Positions 7,283 through 10,463 of a DNA stretch of 10,463 nt are shown piece by piece. The position numbers and the translations under genes were made by a program. Every line of letters begins with the position of its first letter. The first letter of the stretch is position 1. Source of the stretch: Gammaproteobacteria bacterium RIFCSPHIGHO2_02_FULL_42_13 (lineage in GTDB: Bacteria; Pseudomonadota; Gammaproteobacteria; UBA12402); NCBI GenBank assembly GCA_001801405.1, contig MGXQ01000009.1, forward strand, positions 354 through 10,816, in the 5' to 3' direction. Under the pieces are notes generated by a model, which saw nothing but the letters and a program-made list of their open reading frames with translations, did not search any database and had not been told where the DNA came from.

Positions 7283-9043
7283 ATGCCAACAGAGCCAATA
7301 AGCAAAGATAAAGAAAAGTCAAAAGTCGGCTTTATTTTAGCTAACATCGCACAATCGACTTTATCCTCAATGCCAGCTGCGCTCAGCATGGCAGAGATAC
7401 TTTATAGCCTCTTTGGCATCGTTAGCCCAATTGCTTTGGGCGTCCCCGGCTTATTTGTTTTCATTGCTAGCACACGCCTTATGTACCTCATTAACCAACC
7501 CGATCCGATGTTAGAAGCTCGTCTGACCGGTTTGAGGAAGCAGAAAGAATATATCAAGACCGGATCATACCAACCACGCACACTGGAAGAAATTCAACAA
7601 ATGTTTCCAGCTCTTGTTGCAGAAAAAAAAGACACCTGGTTTTCACGCGCTCGCCGCAACAATGCGTTCGCTCTTTCCTCTACTTTAGTAGGTCTCTCAA
7701 CAACCATCGCCATCATTAGTTTAGGCGGAACACCGCTTCCCTTTATCGCTGCTGTCGCCGCAGCTGCGCCCGCGGTCATCTTCATAGCTGCCATCGCTAT
7801 CACTGTCATCTCTCTCGCTATACAATGGAAATTAGAAAAAACACGCGTTGCGATGGAGGAAGAGGTTGATCGTCTGCGAGCAGAAAAAAAACAAAGAGAT
7901 CAAAGAGATCAATATCGCAAAGTGGGTAGGCAAGCACTGGCCTTACAAATTGACGAACAGACAGAGGCAGTCGCGCAGCAAACAATCAAAGCTGTTCAAG
8001 CAGAAGCAACAGCTTTTCTGGCCGAAAAATCCAAAAAAGATACGGGCGTAAAAAGAATCGCTGGATTCGTATCTCTCATATTAGGCCTCGTAACCGGCGC
8101 TTCCATTTATGCAGTGATACATGCATTTGTCTTTCCCGCGCTCCTAATCGCGGTGGCAGTGGCAACACCAATTGGATGGATCGGACTCGGTGCCGCACTC
8201 ATTACAGCCACTGTTATTACGGGGCTCAGTTATTGGAGCTTCAAACAATCGTTTGAAGAAGATAAAAAATATGCTGCAAAAATAGTGCGCCGCCGTAATG
8301 AGCTAAATGAAACAAGGGAGCTAAGGGAGCAGGAGCACAACGTTACAACGCCAGCAACCGAATCGCAAGAAGCAGCATCACCTGATGTTACAACCAATTC
8401 ATTCTCTTCGTTCATCAAAAACCCAAAAATATTACAACCGAGTCTCATTCTTTTGGCCGGTATCGCTGCGCTTGTCGCAACAGCCGTTGTCGGGATCGGA
8501 CTCCCTCTCGTACTTGTTTCCGCAGGCGTCGCCGCAATTGTGGCGGCAGGCACTGTATATATAGGCCACTACAGCAAAAAACAACGCGAATTGGCCGAAA
8601 AATTGAAATGTGCCAAGGAATTGAAAGAGGCAATAAAACTAATAGAAAAACCGGCTTTCCCATCCGACGACTCCTCAATCCCATCTCCGATAGCAGAAGC
8701 AGAACAACACTCTCCAGCTCCAGCTCTATCTTCATCTTCATCTTCATCTCGAGCTCCAACTCCAACTCCGGCTCCAGCTCCAGCTCCAGCTCCAGCTCCA
8801 GCTCCAGCTCCAGCTCCAGCTCCAGCTCCAGCTCCATCTCCAGCTCCAGCTCCAGATCCAGCTTCATCTCCATGTTCATCTCGAGCTTCGTCTCCAGCTC
8901 CAACTGCTATTGCATTCTTTGCTACACCACCAGGTGGTACAGCAGATGATATAAATGGTGAAACAGATGGTAAAACAGGGGGTGAAACAGAGGGTAACCC
9001 AGATGCTGAAACAAATAACGACGAGGCATTGCACCTCGATTAG
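7283..9043 (+). CDS. Orphan multi-pass membrane/coiled-coil protein with proline-alanine repeat tail
   Basis: I do not recognise a family for this 586-residue protein. It contains hydrophobic pairs at about 38-70, 128-180, 258-315 and 385-427, which look like membrane hairpins. They alternate with charged, probably coiled-coil segments (about 182-252, 320-352, 430-455) rich in Lys, Glu, Gln and Arg. The C-terminal 130 residues are low complexity: a seven-Ser run (483-489), a Thr-Pro/Ala-Pro stretch (491-526, including 11 exact Ala-Pro pairs), Ser/Pro-rich sequence, then a Gly/Glu/Asp-rich acidic end. There is no cleavable signal peptide; the first 14 residues are charged. It is the only plus-strand gene here and separates eno from the operon. 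Membrane hairpins with a disordered acidic tail suggest a secreted effector or host-membrane protein in an intracellular bacterium, but this is inference. The ATG at 7283 is the first in frame and lies 8 effective bases from AGGAGG if the leader hairpin forms. Confidence 0.8.
   Translation: MPTEPISKDKEKSKVGFILANIAQSTLSSMPAALSMAEILYSLFGIVSPIALGVPGLFVFIASTRLMYLINQPDPMLEARLTGLRKQKEYIKTGSYQPRTLEEIQQMFPALVAEKKDTWFSRARRNNAFALSSTLVGLSTTIAIISLGGTPLPFIAAVAAAAPAVIFIAAIAITVISLAIQWKLEKTRVAMEEEVDRLRAEKKQRDQRDQYRKVGRQALALQIDEQTEAVAQQTIKAVQAEATAFLAEKSKKDTGVKRIAGFVSLILGLVTGASIYAVIHAFVFPALLIAVAVATPIGWIGLGAALITATVITGLSYWSFKQSFEEDKKYAAKIVRRRNELNETRELREQEHNVTTPATESQEAASPDVTTNSFSSFIKNPKILQPSLILLAGIAALVATAVVGIGLPLVLVSAGVAAIVAAGTVYIGHYSKKQRELAEKLKCAKELKEAIKLIEKPAFPSDDSSIPSPIAEAEQHSPAPALSSSSSSSRAPTPTPAPAPAPAPAPAPAPAPAPAPAPSPAPAPDPASSPCSSRASSPAPTAIAFFATPPGGTADDINGETDGKTGGETEGNPDAETNNDEALHLD
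8771..8836 (+). repeat. Eleven exact tandem copies of GCTCCA inside the orphan gene
   Basis: Sixty-six bases consist of 11 perfect GCTCCA units, encoding 11 Ala-Pro pairs (residues 497-518). Degenerate hexamers of the same kind (TCTCCA, ACTCCA, TCATCT and similar) extend the low-complexity tract over about 8708-8912. The unit is six bases, so gain or loss of copies keeps the reading frame and changes only the length of the tail. Exact identity of the copies suggests recent slippage expansion. Confidence 0.95.
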
Positions 9044-10326
9044 CTGCTTTGTGCAGGCGTGACCGACGCTCCCGCATAATTCGCCTGATCACCCAGCATC
9101 TCTTCAATGCGCATCAGTTGATTATATTTGGATATGCGTTCACTGCGCGATAACGAACCCGTTTTGATTTGTCCAACGCCCGTGGCGACCGCTAAATCAG
9201 CAATAAACGTATCTTCGGTCTCACCCGATCGATGCGAAACAATCGCTCGATAACGCGCTTTTTTGGCCATATTAATCGCATCGAGTGTTTCGGTTAAGGT
9301 ACCAATTTGATTGAGCTTAATTAAAATCGCATTCGCCACACCCCTATTAATGCCACGTTTAAAGATTTTTGTGTTCGTCACAAACAAATCATCCCCGACT
9401 AATTGGATTTTTTTGCCCAACGTTTCCGTTAATAATTTCCAACCATCCCAATCCTCTTCCGCCATCCCATCTTCGATTGAAATAATGGGATACTGTTTGA
9501 CCCAACTTTTATAAAACGCAACTAACTCTTCCGCCGTCAACACTTTATCGGTAGCGCAGAACGTATATTTTTCGTCTTTAAAAAATTCATTCGCGGCGGC
9601 ATCAATACCTAAATAAATATCTTTACCCGCTTTAAAACCGGCTTTCTCAACTGATTCTAGCAGCACTTCGATCGCTGATTCATTGGACGGCAAATCCGGT
9701 GCAAAACCTCCTTCATCACCGACATTCGTTCCCAGCCCTTTATCCTGCAACACCGTTTTCAATACATGAAAAATTTCCGCACCATAACGAACTGCCTCAT
9801 GAAACGTCGGCGCACCAACTGGCAAAATCATAAATTCTTGAATATCCACATTATTATCGGCATGAGCGCCGCCATTTAAAATATTCATCATCGGCACCGG
9901 CATCACAAACGGTCCTTCGCCACCCAAATAACGAAACAGTGGCATTTGTTTTTCATGCGCCGCGGCTTTTGCACAGGCAAGTGATACGGCCAAAATGGCA
10001 TTCGCCCCTAATTTAGATTTATTGTCTGTACCATCTAATGCCAACATATCATGATCAAGTTGGGATTGGTCTGTCACCTCTTGTCCCGTCAACGCATCAT
10101 TGATCAGCGTATTAATATGTTTAACCGCCTGCAACACGCCTTTTCCGCCAAAACGCTTTGCATCACCATCACGCAATTCCAGCGCCTCATGCGAACCGGT
10201 TGAGGCTCCGGAAGGCACGCTGGCGCGCCCCATAACGCCGGAAGACAAAAACACATCGGCTTCCACCGTTGGATTGCCCCGCGAATCCAAAATTTCCCGT
10301 GCTCCAATACATGTGATTTCTGACAT
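9040..10326 (-). CDS. eno: Enolase (phosphopyruvate hydratase)
   Basis: This 428-residue protein is full length (E. coli enolase has 432) and interconverts 2-phosphoglycerate and phosphoenolpyruvate in glycolysis and gluconeogenesis. It starts MSEITCIGAREILDSRGNPT, has SGASTGSHEA, His155 in GGAHADNN, Glu205 in VGDEGGFAP, the Mg-binding Asp242, Glu285 (SIEDGMAEEDWDGW) and Asp312 (GDDLFVTN), catalytic Lys337 in the signature LIKLNQIGTLTET, and SHRSGETEDTFIADLAV. ATG 10326 is chosen because CCAGGAGCC lies upstream and the family begins here; an upstream GTG at 10389 would add 21 unrelated residues. Its TAA overlaps the TAG of the convergent orphan gene by four bases, leaving no space for a terminator. 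ftsB, its usual downstream neighbour, is now about 7.6 kb away. Confidence 0.98.
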   Translation of the reverse strand: MSEITCIGAREILDSRGNPTVEADVFLSSGVMGRASVPSGASTGSHEALELRDGDAKRFGGKGVLQAVKHINTLINDALTGQEVTDQSQLDHDMLALDGTDNKSKLGANAILAVSLACAKAAAHEKQMPLFRYLGGEGPFVMPVPMMNILNGGAHADNNVDIQEFMILPVGAPTFHEAVRYGAEIFHVLKTVLQDKGLGTNVGDEGGFAPDLPSNESAIEVLLESVEKAGFKAGKDIYLGIDAAANEFFKDEKYTFCATDKVLTAEELVAFYKSWVKQYPIISIEDGMAEEDWDGWKLLTETLGKKIQLVGDDLFVTNTKIFKRGINRGVANAILIKLNQIGTLTETLDAINMAKKARYRAIVSHRSGETEDTFIADLAVATGVGQIKTGSLSRSERISKYNQLMRIEEMLGDQANYAGASVTPAQSS

Positions 10327-10384
10327 ATCTGGCTCCTGGTGACAATTCTTCAGTCCCGAAATAAAACTAGCGTCTCCATAAAAA

Positions 10385-10401
10385 TTCACTTATAATGTGA
10401 A
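10385..10401. promoter_or_regulatory. Candidate eno -10 region within an inverted repeat
   Basis: On the minus strand TATAAG (10389-10394) matches the -10 consensus at five of six bases and lies about 62 bases before the eno ATG. It is flanked by TTCAC and GTGAA arms (10385-10389 and 10397-10401), so a protein binding the repeat would cover the box. No convincing -35 is seen upstream, where the GC-rich palindrome lies. The same stretch reads TATAAT on the plus strand, with no gene to serve in the window. Confidence 0.3.
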
Positions 10402-10405
10402 GATT

Positions 10406-10428
10406 TCCCCGCGGCTTGCCGCGTGGGA
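10406..10428. repeat. GC-rich palindrome able to form a 9-base-pair hairpin
   Basis: TCCC-CGCGG pairs with CCGCG-GGGA around a CTTG loop (10415-10418), with one unpaired T at 10424. It lies between the eno upstream region and whatever precedes it beyond the right edge. Neither strand has a solid T-run after the stem (the best is CTTTTCGCTT on the plus strand), so a rho-independent terminator is only weakly supported. An intergenic REP-like palindrome is the alternative. Confidence 0.5.
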
Positions 10429-10463
10429 CTTTTCGCTTGGGGATTCTCAAGGGGAGCGGGCGA

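Noticed and set aside
7272..7301. Nine-codon GTG open frame overlapping the orphan start, as a leader peptide
   Set aside because: It lies 16 bases from AGGAGG, has no regulatory codon pattern, and begins inside the hairpin arm; the hairpin-spaced ATG is a simpler reading.
7621..7891. Two runs of eight A (7623-7630 and 7884-7891) as slippage sites in the orphan gene
   Set aside because: The frame continues normally on both sides, and such runs occur by chance in Lys-rich coding sequence; nothing points to programmed slippage.
8445..8903. Minus-strand open frame rich in Leu-Glu repeats, opposite the orphan gene tail
   Set aside because: It is the complement of the hexamer repeat; any frame through such a tract stays open. 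It lacks a ribosome-binding site and a recognisable domain.
8608..8949. Plus-strand open frame with a long poly-Ser run in another frame of the orphan gene
   Set aside because: Again a product of the hexamer repeat read out of frame, with no translation signal.
10386..10463. Open minus-strand frame at the right edge as the tail of an upstream gene such as pyrG
   Set aside because: The 25 codons (SPAPLENPQAKSPTRQ...) pass through the GC palindrome and resemble no C-terminus I recognise; the stretch is too short to decide.

Overview
The window looks like a chromosomal segment of a gammaproteobacterium, most plausibly of the Legionellales/Coxiellaceae type. The evidence is the gammaproteobacterial neighbourhood (eno, ftsB, surE), a complete lower mevalonate pathway, which is uncommon in Gammaproteobacteria but known from Coxiella and Legionella, and a large membrane/coiled-coil orphan protein with a low-complexity tail, of a kind common in intracellular lineages. 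The lineage is an inference; no marker gene in the window fixes it.

Layout, left to right. Position 1-268 (minus): the start of an unrecognised gene that runs off the left edge and encodes a protein with one N-terminal hydrophobic segment. Positions 366-7064 (minus): seven tightly packed genes. Transcribed from right to left they are HMG-CoA reductase, an HMG-CoA synthase fused to a mevalonate kinase, a second GHMP kinase (phosphomevalonate kinase by elimination), diphosphomevalonate decarboxylase, type I isopentenyl-diphosphate isomerase, the divisome protein FtsB, and the nucleotidase SurE. Most junctions overlap (ATGA, TAATG, or overlaps of 14-32 bases), so this reads as one operon. Positions 7065-7282: a divergent promoter region. 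Positions 7283-9043 (plus): a 586-residue orphan membrane protein with coiled coils and a proline/alanine repeat tail. Positions 9040-10326 (minus): enolase, whose stop codon overlaps that of the orphan. Positions 10327-10463: the enolase upstream region, with a GC-rich palindrome.

The five enzymes convert acetoacetyl-CoA plus acetyl-CoA to IPP and DMAPP; only the acetoacetyl-CoA thiolase is missing from the window. In many Gammaproteobacteria the order is eno-ftsB-ispD-ispF-truD-surE, where ispD and ispF belong to the alternative MEP route. Here ispD, ispF and truD are absent, ftsB abuts surE directly, and mevalonate genes lie directly upstream of ftsB. This looks like one isoprenoid pathway replacing the other at the same locus.

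The most notable points are the HMG-CoA synthase-mevalonate kinase fusion, the pathway swap, and the orphan gene. The orphan has a ribosome-binding site set 27 bases from its start codon by an intervening hairpin, and an 11-copy hexanucleotide repeat in its coding sequence.
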